Assembly (NCBI GenBank): GCA_032433765.1 | Contig: JAVIAB010000124.1 | Coordinates: 75,138,119-75,202,118, forward strand | Length of the DNA: 64,000 bases | Source: Megaustenia siamemsis | Lineage: Eukaryota; Mollusca; Gastropoda; Stylommatophora; Ariophantidae | Direction of reading: 5' to 3' | In this document: positions 47,637 to 59,574 of the stretch, one piece after another | Layout of the letters: the number at the start of each line of letters is the position of its first letter | Numbering within the stretch: the first letter of the stretch is position 1 | Program-made: the position numbers and the translations under genes | The notes under the pieces: model-generated | What the model saw: only the letters and a program-made list of their open reading frames with translations | Database searches by the model: none | Told to the model about the DNA's origin: nothing

Positions 47637-47749
47637 TAAGGTGACCATATTTTTGAAATCCCATTCCGGGACGGAATAATTTTACTTCAATTTTCCACCA
47701 ATAAAATTACATTTCTTCTTGCTGTCATTTTCAAGTGAATAATACATAC

Positions 47750-47752
<3 letters not shown>

Positions 47753-47815
<63 letters not shown>

Positions 47816-48180
47816 GTTCAGGACTCAATCAGAGTAAGGATTCCAGACTCTCATATGAAGTCAGCTGTCAGGCTAAGTGTGTTGATCGCCCCCACAGACA
47901 GAACATCACAATTAGAGTCTGTCAGATCCACTCTGACTGAACACCCGTTAATACGTTGCACTGTGTTCTGCGCCAGTGGCCCAGTGCATCCGATTTCAGC
48001 CAGCATTTTATTCGGGTTTGCTTTCCCTAGCCTTTGATTGTCCCCAATCTTCCTGCAAGGCAGCAGATGATCTTTTCTGTAGGGGGATTCTGCCCTTAGA
48101 TGGTAGGCCCTCCCAGGTTTACGAGCACCATCTGCCCGAGTCACTAGAGGTGACTAACACAGACATACACACACAAAGAT
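47753..48180. mobile_element. Second copy of the CT-headed short repeat
   Basis: (TC)n of about 60 bp (47753-47813), then a body nearly identical to 36533-36890, ending at GTGACTAACACAGACATACA with the CACAAAGA tail. Confidence 0.88.
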
Positions 48181-48640
48181 GTGAGATGTGACTAACACAG
48201 ACACGGACACACAAAGATGTGAGATGTGACTAACACAGACATACACACACAAAGATGTGAGATGTGACTAATACAGACATGCACACAGCGATACGAGGCA
48301 TGACTAACACTGACACACATCAAGATATATGACACATGACTAACATAAACATGCACATAAAGATATGAGATATAACTGACATTGACATGCACACACAAAG
48401 GTATGACACATGCCTAACATAGACATGCACACAAAGATAAGAGATATGACTAAACACAGACACACATAAAGATATGAGACATGATTAACACGGACACACC
48501 GAGATATGACTAACATGACACACACTAAGATATGAGCCATGGCCATCACACACAAGCTAAGATATGAGCCATGGCTAGGACAGAAACACAGCAAGATATG
48601 AGCCATGGCTTCACTAAAAAACAACAAAAAATGAACCATG
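48160..48640. repeat. Expanded tail array of the CT-headed repeat
   Basis: Imperfect tandem units of about 30-45 bp built on ACACAAAGATRTGAGAYRTG then ACTAACACAGACAC. Early units (48170-48270) are nearly identical; later ones diverge toward AAGATATGAGCCATGGC near 48530-48600. It seems to grow from the end of the repeat body. Confidence 0.85.
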
Positions 48641-48657
48641 TCTAGCACAGAAAAACA

Positions 48658-50164
48658 TTAAAGTGCCCATATGCTTGGGCTTGTTGTAGTCGGCAGACTC
48701 TTCTGAACGTGGGAATCACAGGTTTCGTTAAACAGTTGTCCGGAGATTTGAGAGTGCAGTCTGACCCATAGAACGTTCTCTTGCATGTACAGATTCACGA
48801 TTGACTGTTGACAGGTGTCGTTGAAACAGTTGTCCGAACATTTGAGAGTACATATGATGTCACAGCCATCAGAACACATCTGTTCGCACTGTAGCCCAAA
48901 ATTACCATCTGGACAAGTGTCATTACAGGTATAGCCAAGATGTTTACATTGTAAGCATTTCCAGATTTTTCCTCAAATAAAGAACAGACACTGAGACAAG
49001 ACCCGGAACAGTCGTGTCCATAGATCCCATATAAACAGTAACCGTGACAAGTACCGATGATGACATTGCAGCCTTTACTACACCCACTACACACTGCACA
49101 AAACGACCAAGAATGCTCGTCCAGACAATAGGTGTCTGTAAATGTTTGCACCTCACATACCGTCAGTGCACTGTCGGCCTGCGAAATGGTCGGTGAGAAC
49201 TCAATCTTAATGTGTGCCATTGACGTTTGTGTTTTGACTACAATAGTGTTCACAGATAAATTAGGGTAGGATATATAATTATACTGGAACACTACTCCGC
49301 CACTGTCAGAGAAAGCCCTTAGAGTGGCATTCTTTACCCGAATCATAGTGCTAGCTCGATGATAGATTCGAATGATGTGAGTCTTCTGGGGCGTTGCAAA
49401 GTTCAGATACCAGTAAACAGAATTGGTTCCACTTCTCCATTGTGTGTGTGTGCAGTCATTGTCATAGAGATTGGTCTTTGTTTTGCTATTAACTGCGAAC
49501 TTCTGGTCCATATCCGTCTCCTGTATAACAAGCATCAAATGTTTTGTGCATTAAATCGGTCTGGTTTGTGTTCTGTTTGAGAGCCAGTTTCCGACCCCCG
49601 CCAATGTAGTTGGAGCAGATATTTGCAACTATCGCCCTTTCAATCCGTAACTTGTTGATCAGACCCAGGGCAGAAGGCATCAATCTCGTGCGGACTAACT
49701 ACAAACCTTGATACATTGTTACATGAGGCAGAACCATTCAGTTTTACCGTGAAACTATCCGGATATTTTAAGTCATTCGCATAAATCCTAAACCAGGAGC
49801 ACGGCAAAGATTGATTGAGAGTTGCCTCAACTGATGTAGAATCTGTTTCCGGATTACATGAGGTGTCGTTGCCATCAAACAGGAAAGTAGGTTAAGATTT
49901 TTGGGCATATTTGCAAATAAAATCCAAGTACTGACACTGGGGTCCGAAAATGTTGTGCTGACAACTGTCATTGTTTGGGCATGTCCCTGTAGTTTTGTCA
50001 CAAACTAAGCCATTATAGCAGTGACATTGTAACGTACAATTTGTCCCAAACCAACCGGCTGCACAAGTAAGGTCATTAGCTTCCATGGTTGCTAATGAAG
50101 CCTGCGAATAAAGACTTGATCTACAGCGATGGTTAACGAACTGTGTACACACATTTATTATCAA
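48658..50164 (-). pseudogene. EGF/discoidin receptor-like gene fragment inside the hAT element
   Basis: Read 5'-3' on the minus strand: EGF-like CAAGWFGTNCTLQCHC...DSCQHNIFGPQC (50095-49920); a region with FLFDGNDTSCN and PCSWFRIYANDLKYPDSFTV (49890-49760); a discoidin/fucolectin-like domain (GGGRKLALKQNTNQ, DCTHTQWRSG, VYWYLNFATPQKTHIIRIYH; 49610-49150); then cysteine-rich EGF-type repeats (CSGCSKGCNVIIGTCHGYCL, CSDGCDIICTLKCSDNC; 49120-48700). Domain order matches extracellular receptor-like proteins common in molluscs. No introns are apparent over 1.5 kb, while several frameshifts and stops are present, so it looks like a decayed retrocopy or transduplicate. No signal peptide or membrane segment is visible. 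Confidence 0.75.
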
Positions 50165-50400
50165 ACCCGTGATTACATTTCAAAAAAATCCGTCATCTCA
50201 CTGTGGTAACAGATAGCGTGAAATTCTCTAATAGAATGAGATAAACCGTTGGAGACAAGGAAAGTCAACATTGTTTACATGGCTTGGACGCAAGAAGCGT
50301 CCATTTTGGTGCCATACATACATTTTAAAACATCTAATAATATAGACCTACAATACGCTATCAGGATAATCAGGAGATAAAAAAAAACAGATATACTCAC
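50165..50400. other. Gap between cargo and transposase
   Basis: Short non-coding interval with no recognised feature. The junction of the cargo with transposon sequence is somewhere here. Confidence 0.4.
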
Positions 50401-52307
50401 TTAAACTGAAGGTGAAACAGAGATACTGTACTTTTCAGATGAGTGAATTTTCTGTAAAATGTCCTTCTTTGTATGCAGCATCTTATAAAATTCGACACAT
50501 GTTCCCTCATAGTTCACTTTGGTGATCAACATGGCTTTTAAAGTTTCAACACCTAGTTGTGTTTTATCATTTGTCCACAAACTGTTCATCAGAGAAAACA
50601 CTCGTTCTGTTGCAGCATTTGTTCCAGGTAGACACAAAAGAACTCTGCCAACTTCAGAATATGTGAAACGGGCACATGATTGTTTCCGAAGTGGGAAGCT
50701 AGTTCAACCCAACGCTGCCCTGGTAATGTTTTATTAAGACTCCACTCACTAATTTTTTGTGAAGTAACGAACTGTTTCATGTAGACATATTCGTCATACA
50801 TTTCATTTTCTGGAAAGTCGACTGAAGGCACTGTTTGACTCACTAATGATGAAGGCTTCTCAATATCTTCCCAATTTGGTGCTCTGTTGAGCATTACCCA
50901 GCTGTAAGACTCTAGGTTTTGAAAATTATTTGCAGCCCATTTCTTCAAATAACTTAAAACTGTTTCATAAAATGAAGAAACACTGGCGTTAAACTTTTTC
51001 ACATCATCACGTGGAAATCCTTCCATTTCCAGCTTTTTAAGGATTATCTGAACTCTTGATGGCAAGAAGCCGTCTTCCAGCTTGGACTCCAAGATAGCTT
51101 TCAACCTATTGATGTTGTCAATGACTTCAAATACAGTGACCATCTGTCCCTCTACTTTCTGCACTGCTTCGTGGAAAAAGGATGCCTGACTGTGAACCAA
51201 AATAAGCCATGCCTCAGACAGTGGGTTTTCAAAGAATTCCTGTATAAAAACTGGGCATCTGTCTTGAGATTGAAAATATGATTTTAGAGGCAGGAACATG
51301 TAAAGAACCCTTTCAACAGCAGGCAAGAGCGCAAGCCACCTAGTTTGTGCATAACCTAAAATCATCTGGAAGTCTGTGTCGACAAACTGATAAAACTCCT
51401 TGAGACTTTCAACTCTAACTGTGTATGATTTGAAGTGCAGATAAATTTTTGCAATAGTCATTTCAACATCAACAGGCAATACGTCTGCAGCTGCTCGAAC
51501 AGTGTTGTGGAAAATATGGCAAGCACACCTAACACCTATCAAACTATGTCCAAGGTTTTCTTTCAGTTTTGTGAAAACATTGTTCTGTCCTTTTCTTTCA
51601 GCGCTCCCAAAATTAGAATTTGTGTTGTCTGCACATAATCCAACTACTTTCAGTTCTAAACCATTTTCAGTTAGACAGTCAATAAGAAAACTACTTACTA
51701 TATCAGATGTTTCACCCGGCAATGACTTCAACTCTAATATTTTAACTTTCAGTCCCTTATTGCGATCAAAGTATCTGACAAGCAAAGGAAACATCTTGAT
51801 TTCTTTGTGGTTGGAGGCGTCTGTCAGTATGGAGATAAATGTTACGTTTTCTAGGTCACATCTCAACTCGTTTAGAGCATGGGGCGGGGTGTGAACACAT
51901 TTCGAATAATAGCTTCTGTTTTCGTACGTGCACAAGCAAATTTTGGTTCTAAAGTTACCTGAAGCAATTTTGATGTGCAGTCCATAGATCTAAACGTGTG
52001 ATTGTGCATCACTGTATGATATGCAAAGGCACCTTCTGTAGCAGCTAACTGTTCTTCTTTGTCACCAACCTGTTCAGCTCGAAAAAAATTTGTCAACGAC
52101 GAGCTTGATGCAGCAGTAGCGACGGCTCTCTTATGTTTATCACTATTTATGTGGCTCTTAATATCACCACGTCCACTATGGTTAATAGTAAACCCGGATG
52201 AACATATATTACATCTTACAGTGAAGTCTGATGACGATGTAGACTTTTTATAAAAGGGTATTCCTTTTGTAAATCTTGATTAAAATTACAATTACGTTTC
52301 GGTGCCA
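50401..52307 (-). pseudogene. hAT-type transposase, frameshifted
   Basis: Starts at ATG 52307 (MAPKRNCNFNQDLQKEYPF), with a BED-like finger CNICSSGFTINHSGRGDIKS (C..C and H....H) after a frameshift near 52255. The catalytic region follows: ILTDASNHKEIKM, VGLCADNTNSNFG, GVRCACHIFHNTVRAAAD. The C-terminal dimerisation block is PGTNAATERVFSLMNSLWTN then LKAMLITKVNY. Frameshifts near 52255, 51885 and 50650 disable it. The largest open part is 51935-50589. The split finger and central region are typical of hAT proteins related to vertebrate ZBED/SCAND3-like genes; that comparison is from memory. Confidence 0.85.
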
Positions 52308-52841
52308 TTTTTTGCGAAAGTGAAAGTGAAAGTTAGTAACACAACGAATATATACGAGATTTAAAACTAGGAGCGCATTCTACTGTTTTGATATTAAACA
52401 AAATTGTCTACACAGCAACGGAATAATATTTTTTTTAATTGAAGAAATGTACGCAGTATACCAAAATGGCAAAATTGGTAAACGTTTGTGTCCCAAATGA
52501 TTTTTTATCAAATCCGGGACAAAAGCTAAAAAATATGCCAAAATCGGGACAAAACCGGTACGGCAGCTAATCCGGGACAAAAGTTCAAAAAATGTCAAAT
52601 TCCGGGACTGTCCCGAACAATCCGGGACGAATGGTCACCTTAACTAACAGGTACTCAAAAGGCGGAAAGAGTGAGATGTCTGAGAGTGGGGTACATTAAA
52701 AACATATGAGGGGTAAGTAGCACAGAAAAAAGGTGTATAGGAGAACACCGAAGTGTCTCAATGGAGATTAGTGGAGGAGAACTATGAATAGCATGACATA
52801 ATAGATAGACTAAAGAGCCCAAACATGGACAGGAGAGAAGG

Positions 52842-54747
52842 CTATGCAAAAGGGGAGGGGTATCCTAAAGGAAACTGTGTGTACGAGTGTGATACATTCA
52901 TGCCTCGTGGGGTTAGAGAACCATACTGGACTATGAGGCGATTCTCCAAAGCAAATCGGCTGCGGTCGCTAGAGTGACAAAGGACAATACCAGTGACACG
53001 GAGGTCGCCTTTGCCCTTGTGGTCTGGGGAGTTGAAATGGGAAGACACTGGAGTGCCAGTATTCTGTTGAACATCTCGTAGATGTTCACAAAATTTTTTC
53101 GCTAATCTTCTCCCAGACTCGCCAATATATGTCATGTGGCATCGTTGGCATATGATGGCATAAATGATGTTACGGGACACACATGTGAAGCCATGCTTGA
53201 TCTTGAACCGTCCATTAGGGAATAAGACCGAGTCAGTAGGGAGCACATAGGCACAGGTGATATAGTTCCGACCGCAAGGGGCCGTACCGATGTGTTGAGG
53301 GTCGGAGCGAGGCAGATGGCTCCTAACCAGAATATCTCCCAAATTCCTGTCCCGCTTGAAGAGGATCATCGGGGGATCACTAAAAAGTAGACGGGTAGTG
53401 GGATCAGAGAGGAGAATGGAACGGTAGCGGTTGAGTATATTCACAGCAGCTAAGTTGTGAGGATGAGTATAGTTCTCTCGGGGAGGGGGGGGGCGGTTGG
53501 AAGGAGTGAGTGCGTCGGGACGGGAGATAAGGAGGGCCCGCTTGAGGGCAGACTGGAGGATCGAGTCTGGATAAAGCCGGCGGGTGAAAAAAAACCTAAC
53601 ATGAGGTGAGCCTGTCGGAGGAAATCTTGGTCATCCTGGCAGATGCGACGGAGACGCAATAACTGTGAGAACGGAATTGAATTACGACAAGAAGGTGAAT
53701 GTGATGAAGTATAGAGAAGATAATAATGGGCGTCTGTGGGTTTATAGAAAACCGAGGTGTGAGGTCAGAGGTACCCAAAGAAACAATAAGATCTAGGAAG
53801 GTGACAGAGGAAGTGGATAATACAAGATGTGAACTTGATAGCTTTGTGATAGCTACCAATGTGGTCGATATACCTGGAGAGGTCATCCTCAGGTAGATCG
53901 GTAAGTCCGAAGCAGTCATCAATGTACCGGAGGTATATGATGGGAAGGGGAATTTGATACGAATTGAGAATTTTGTGTTCAAGGTAACCCATAAATAGGC
54001 AAACATAGCTGGGGCCCATCTTGGTGCCCATGGCTACTCCACTAACTTGGTCATAGAAGTCACCATTGAAGTCAAAGGTGTTGAGATTGAGTACAAGCTC
54101 GGTAAGGCGGAGAAGAGTGGTAGTATCAACAGAGGGGTGTTGCCTCTAGTCAAGAAAGAACCGTAGAGTCAGAAGGCCGTCAGAGTGAGGAATAGAGGTG
54201 CAGAGAGAACAAACATCAAGGGTGAACAGTCGGTATGAGACCACGGGAGAGAGAGATGGAAGAGAAGATACTCAAGGCATGGTTTGTGTCCTTGACATAT
54301 GAGGGAAGACTAACTACCATGGACTGGAAGACAATGTCTAGATAGTCAGATATGTGTTCAGTCGGGCAAGCACACGCTGACACGATGGAGCGTCCTGGAT
54401 TGTCGATTTTGGGAAGCATATAGAATGACGGTTTCCCAAGACCACTATTAGGGATAGTGAGGCGGGACGCACTAGGAGGAAGGAGGTTATCTCGGATCAG
54501 TTCCTTGATGGTAGATTGCACCTGCTTATTGTGGAGGACAGTGACGTCGTCAGGGCGGGGTTTATAAAACATGGTATTGGATAACTGTTTGTTGTCCTCT
54601 GAAATGTATAAGTCTTTACGACAAACTACCACCGCTTCCCCCCCCCCCCCCCTTGTCTGCCGGTTTGTTGACAATGTCCCCCCGGCGGCGGAGATTAGAG
54701 AGGGCCCGAAACTCAGAGGGAGATAAACTCGAGCGGTGCAGTTTTCT
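52842..54747 (-). pseudogene. Penelope-like RT and GIY-YIG endonuclease gene
   Basis: Minus-strand pieces in order: VVVCRKDLYISEDNKQLS, GKPSFYMLPKIDNPGRSIVS, ACPTEHISDYLDIV, SLPSYVKDTNHAL (54660-54300); then GTKMGPSYVCLFMGYLEHKI and IYLRYIDDCFGLTDLPEDDL with the YIDD catalytic motif (54031-53870); linker; then the GIY-YIG domain MTYIGESGRRLAKKFCEHLR and [18 protein letters not shown] (53150-52960), ending about 52860. At least four frame changes, one in the C run at 54639-54651. The GIY-YIG domain is intact over 53444-52842. Coding sequence continues across the RTE-like insertion to NNCALEN right of 57889. Confidence 0.9.
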
Positions 54748-57700
54748 CGCCCGTGCGCTACCGGGACCCGAAAGGAGAGTAAAGAATAGTGGCGCTGTAC
54801 CCTACCAGGCATGTTCGTAAAAGGCGAGAAAGAAGGGTTGGGCATGAGACTGGCTATCCCATACTGTAAAAAAGAAATAAGCCGAGAAAACTTCATAAAC
54901 ATGGACAAGTCAAAGAAAGAAAAAGTTTATCCGCCATCCAGGAAAGAGAAGGGCTCTCTGTCTAAGAGACGTATGACGCAAGCCGGAGAAAACCGCAAGG
55001 AGTCCGGGTTGCCGACTCACCCTTTGTCTACCAGGAAATCCTCCAGAATTGGCACCTGGAATGTTCGTACTCTAAACGAACAAGGAAAAGCTGCACATGT
55101 AGCAGCAGAAATGTCAAATTACGAGATAGATATTCTGGGAATGTGTGAAACAAGATGGCTAGGAACGGGTAAAATAAAACTAAATACAGGAGAGATGATT
55201 TTATCATCAGGACACCAGGAACCTGGAGCACAAAATAGTGAAGGGATAGCTATAATGCTATCAAGGAATGCACAGAAAACACTAATAGAATGGGAAGCAG
55301 TAGGACCGAGACTAATGAGAACAATATTTAAAACAACCAAAAACAAAATAAAATTACACATTATCCAATGCTATGCACCAACCAACGATAAAGATGATTT
55401 AGTTAAAGATGATTTCTATAAACAGCTACAATGTCAGATGCATGCAAGACGAGCCAAGGATATTATAATCTTGATGGGAGACCTAAATGCTAAAGTAGGA
55501 TCAGACAACAGAGGCTTCGAAGAGATTATGGGAAAACATGGACTTGGAGATATAAACGAGAATGGAGAGATATTTGTGAATTTCTGCGCCCTTAATCAAG
55601 TGAGCCTAGGAGGAACAATATTCCAACACAAAAGAATACACAAAGCTACATGGGTGTCACCAGATCATACAACGGAAAATCAAATTGATCACATATGTAT
55701 TAATAATAAGTTTAAGTCATCTTTACAGGATGTAAAAGTATATATAGAGGCACATATAGCTTCTGATCATCATCTTCTGATAGCTAAACTTAAAATTAAA
55801 CTAAAAAGGTATACTACAACAAATAAGGGTAGAAAGTATTTCAATGTAGGGTACAGGGAATTAAAGATAAATTCGCAGTCACAATATCAAACAAATACCA
55901 AGTCCTCCACCAACTAGAAAATACAATAAATATAGAAGATCATTGGAAACAGGTAAAAGATATATGGAAAGAGACATGCGAAGAAACACTAGGGAAAAGA
56001 GAACACCAGAATAAGGCATGGATGACAGCAGAGACCCTGGACAAAATTAAAGAAAGAAAGACCAAGAAAGCAGACATAAATAAAAGCAAAACGAGAAGTA
56101 ATAAAGCCAAGACACAGGAAGCTTACACAGAGGTGAACAAAGAAGTGAGAAGATGCATTAAAAGGGATAAGAGGAAATATGTAGATGAACTAGCTAAAGA
56201 GGCAGAAGAAGCAGCAAATAAAGGGAATATGAAAGAACTGTACAACAGCACAAAGAATTTAAGTGGAAAATACAAACAGATCAATGCCTTTATTAAAGAT
56301 AAGAAAGGAAATCTGCTTAGTAATATAAGGGAACAAATGGAGAGATGGAAAGAGCACTTTGAAGAACTTTTGAATAGACCCGGCTCAAAAAATCCTTCAG
56401 ATATACTACCAGCAGAAGAAAAGTTACACGTTAACCCTTGAAAGCCAAGCAAAGAAGAAATAATGAAAGCCATCAAAGCATAAAAAATGGTAAAGCCACA
56501 GGACCAGATGATATTCCTTCAAAAGCCATCAAATTATATATTAACACCTATAAGAAGAAGCTGCATAATCTACTAGAAAAAAATATGGAGAGGGAAATAA
56601 ATACCTAAAGACTGGAAAGAAGGTTATATGATCAAACTACCAAAGAAAGGAAGTTTACAGTAGTGCACAAATTATAGGAGAATTATGCTACTATCAGTGC
56701 CAGGAAAAATATTAAGCAGAATCATTCTGGAGAGACTAAAAGAGGCTATAGAGAAACATTTGAGAGATGAACAAGCAGGTTTTAGGAAGAACAGGTCATG
56801 TGCTGATCAAATAACTACTCTACGTATAATAGTTGAACAAAGTTTAGAACTAAAATCCCCACTTTATATTGGATTCATAGATTACGAAAAGGCATTTGAT
56901 AGTTTAGACAGAAGAATGCTTTGGAAGTTGCTGAGTCATTACGGAATCCCCATAAAGTTTATTAACCTGATAAAAACAATGTATGAAGGAACGAAATGTA
57001 GTGTGGTGCATGAAGGACAGATTACAGAAGCATTTGAAATAAGAACAGGAGAAAGGCAGGGATGCCTTCTGTCTCCATTTCTCTTTCTACTGGCCATAGA
57101 TTGGATTATGAAAATAACTCAAAACAACAGAAATGGAATCCAGTGGTCACTGACCAAACAACTTGATGATTTAGACTTTGCTGATGACATAGCTCTCCTA
57201 TCACACACCCATCAACAGATGCAGGATAAAATGAGCATACTTGATGAGAGATCACAACAGCTAAGACTGAAGATTAATAGAGATAAGACCAACATTATGA
57301 GAATTAATACAGTTGGCAATAACCAAATGAAACTAGGAGAATTACCTCTATTAGATGTACAATCTAACATATATCTGGGCAGTAATATAGATAAAGAAGA
57401 AGGAACAGAAAATGATACCAAAATAAGGATATCAAAAGCAAGAGGAGCTTTCATTGCACTGGGAAACATGGAAATCCAAAGAAATTAGGTTAAATACTAA
57501 AATAAAAATTTTCAACTCAAATGTTAATGCGGTCCTATTATATGGCTGTGAAACATGGAGAACAACAAAATTGACAATCACGAAGATACAGACTTTCATT
57601 AATGGATGCTTACGCAGAATAAAAGGATGAAAATGGCAGGACAAATTTACTAACATAGAATTATGGAAATGTACCAGTCAAACACCAGTGGATAAAGAGA

Positions 57701-57876
57701 TACAGCGAAGACGATGGTGCTGGATAGGACACACACTACGGAAGCCATTTGAGAGTATTACACATCATGCCCTTTTTGGAATCCCAAGGGGAAAAGACAA
57801 AGAGGAAGACCAAGGAATTCTTGGTGTTTGTTAACGACCTATGCTCCACTGGGAGCTAAAAATGGTAGAAGAAGAA
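54748..57876 (+). mobile_element. Nearly full-length LINE-C (RTE-like)
   Basis: 3129 bp, flanked by GGTGCAGTTTTCT at 54735-54747 and 57877-57889, a perfect 13-bp duplication. Plus-strand coding: 54811-55917 open, with the endonuclease (GTWNVRTL, ETRWLGTG, IILMGDLNAKVGS, SDHHLLI). A frameshift follows near 55900; 56022-56441 is a basic linker; stops fall near 56440-56480. RT is open 56685-57488 with AGFRKNRSCADQITTL, IDYEKAFDSLDRRM, RQGCLLSPFLF and [10 protein letters not shown]; then a frameshift and the C-terminus [12 protein letters not shown], with a deletion of about 80 bp near 57822, and a GAA-repeat tail. Recently inserted by its perfect duplication, yet no longer competent. Confidence 0.93.
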
Positions 57877-57889
57877 GGTGCAGTTTTCT

Positions 57890-58180
57890 AGGGCACAGTT
57901 GTTGTATCTCACGTGAGATGACATTTTATATAGTGATCCTAGGTCTGTGATGCGCCTGGTCGTGGGGTCCAATCCGATTTACGAGTGATTTTTGAGGGCC
58001 CTAATTTCTCCTTATTACTTATCGATAAGAGCAAAGTTATGATAATCTAAAGTCCAACTTTGTTAGAGCATGGTGTAATGACAGTGCGATCGGAAAGGAC
58101 AACTATCCATGCGTTGTCTCGCGAAAATCGTTGGTACCTTGGTACAGGTATGCATACTAAAATGTATTAAAAAAAGTGGG
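57890..58180 (-). other. 5' remainder of the PLE, then unidentified sequence
   Basis: The first about 35 bp continue PLE coding on the minus strand (NNCALEN-CTARVYLPL across the insertion). Beyond about 57930 I recognise nothing. Confidence 0.55.
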
Positions 58181-58345
58181 GGCGGGCTCAGTGCGCATGC
58201 AATGGGTAGAGTCGTTGCAGAAATCAAAAATACGTAAAGTCACCTTTGTCTCTGGACATGCGGGAGTACGGGGAAATGAAAGAGCGGACAGATTGGCTAG
58301 CTGCGCTGTCGTTGAGGATGGGCAACCAATGGATCGGGCATATAT
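58181..58345 (+). pseudogene. LINE-D RNase H fragment
   Basis: Plus strand: [49 protein letters not shown]. This is the last RNase H motif (HAGVRGNERADRLA). Cut off abruptly at about 58345. Confidence 0.8.
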
Positions 58346-58800
58346 AGAACAATAATAAATCCCCCGTGTTTTTCTCTCTACAGAAACAATGATAAATCTT
58401 CTTCACATTGATTTATTGAATGCACAATTTCATCTTAAGACTCATGGCAATTACTCCAAGTCAACATCAAATTTGCAAAACGCCTAGAACATGAAATGTA
58501 ACGAACACGATGTTTTCAAATGAAAACATGATGAAATGAAGGTCGTGACTAATTGCTTGAGATCTTTTTGGCAGGCTATCATACGATGTTCCCAATTTGG
58601 CTTGTTTTTCATCGTTGAGTGATTCATTCCAGTGATGCTTCCACACACATGACAATCAACCCCGCCATTAATAGCCACCTTGTTAATAAACAAGAGCTGT
58701 CACAACGGCGTATTCCATTACAGTCACTAAATGCCATTTTCTTCATTCAGAAACACACATCAACGAAATTACACTTCCTTGCCAACGAACCAGCGAAAGG
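58346..58800. other. Unidentified; minus-strand frame with Cys/His residues
   Basis: 58693-58484 on the minus strand reads GGVDCHVCGSITGMNHS...NKPNWEHRMIACQKDL. It has a zinc-finger-like spacing, but nothing I can place in a family. Confidence 0.3.
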
Positions 58801-59060
58801 ACACTGCCATTTTGAGTCCTTTGTTGGTTGATAAGTCTTCTCACATGTCCACTAAGTTTCTCATTTCTGTTGTGCACAACTCAACTCCCATCTCTTTCAT
58901 CCAAAGAAGTGACGTGGACTCATGGTTGTCGAAGTCTTGTGCCCTTCCCACATCTCTGCGGGCATTGATTATGTCCTCCCGATCGATTGGTTGACCGTCT
59001 TCAACGACAGCGCAGCTAGCCAGCCTGTCTGCTCTTTCATTTTCCGTTTCCAAGATGGTG
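58801..59060 (-). pseudogene. LINE-D C-terminal fragment, inverted
   Basis: Minus strand: [56 protein letters not shown]. Same sequence class as 62150-62340, opposite orientation. Confidence 0.8.
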
Positions 59061-59574
59061 GAACTAGTTCACGTTCTCTCGATCGCTGCAGAAAGTGCAT
59101 TTGGGGTCTGATTAATTTCGGCTCTCCATTGCACTTTTCTGCGTTAAAGTCAAAACGGTGTTCTACTTAACACATCTGCGCCGATGAAGCGGAGTCATAC
59201 GCACGGCAATATTCCCTTTTGACAAATCAAGTGTGAATGCGACCTTCCACCGTCTAGAGTTGATCTGCGCTTTAAGTCACATTGAGTGCTGTTCATGACC
59301 GTTGTTGGAATTTCTTTACGCACAACTCATTAATGTGAACTGCTTCGTCAAGTCAGCCGCAGTGTTATCTCTTTAAGGAATTTGTACCGTGTTTCATTCG
59401 TTGTAGGCTGCATTCACTAGAGTAATCAGGAATCTATGGGCGCTGCCATTGTTGTGTGTGCTACGTCATCATAATGGCTCATCGTATATCTCAAGACCGG
59501 CCATACACTAATCTTACGGTCTGTTGTTTGATGTGCAACGAGGATAATCTGACGACTAATTGTGTTCTATATGT
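59061..59574. other. Spacer, nothing recognised
   Basis: No gene identified; slightly GC-richer than average for the window. Confidence 0.35.

Larger units (their letters stand above)
47637..52642 (-). mobile_element. hAT-like transposon with captured cargo
   Basis: Inverted ends TAAGGTGACCAT (47637) and ATGGTCACCTTA (ends 52642), flanked by ACTAACA on both sides (7 bp; an 8-bp duplication with one mismatch is equally possible). The uninterrupted PLE at about 61406 reads GACTAACAGG, confirming the target. Repeated CCGGGACAAAA motifs near the right end are subterminal repeats. Contents: transposase pseudogene (50401-52307), EGF/discoidin gene fragment (48658-50164), CT-headed repeat and tandem array (47753-48640). 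Confidence 0.87.
35640..57930 (-). mobile_element. Penelope-like element split by four nested insertions
   Basis: Minus-strand PLE sequence lies in five blocks that join in order: 57890 and rightward (coding NNCALEN), 54747-52643 (RT and GIY-YIG), 47636-47167, 38472-38289 and 35791-35640 (3' region with the hammerhead-like block). Each junction is an insertion site with a target duplication: RTE-like LINE (13 bp), hAT (7-8 bp), Polinton-like element (6 bp, one mismatch) and DDE transposon (TA). The intact order is checked against the uninterrupted PLE ends at 16.1-16.9 and 61.1-61.9 kb. The right boundary beyond about 57930 is uncertain. Confidence 0.85.

Noticed and set aside
47229..47664. 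Long Tyr/Ile-rich or Ser/Leu-rich reading frames over microsatellites
   Set aside because: Products of TA, CA and TC repeats; no codon constraint or domain.
48658..50164. Functional EGF/discoidin receptor gene
   Set aside because: Several frameshifts and stops, no signal peptide or membrane segment, and location inside a transposon.
58346..58800. Zinc-finger gene from the Cys/His-containing minus-strand frame
   Set aside because: Only one plausible Cys pair and no family match; listed only as unidentified sequence.
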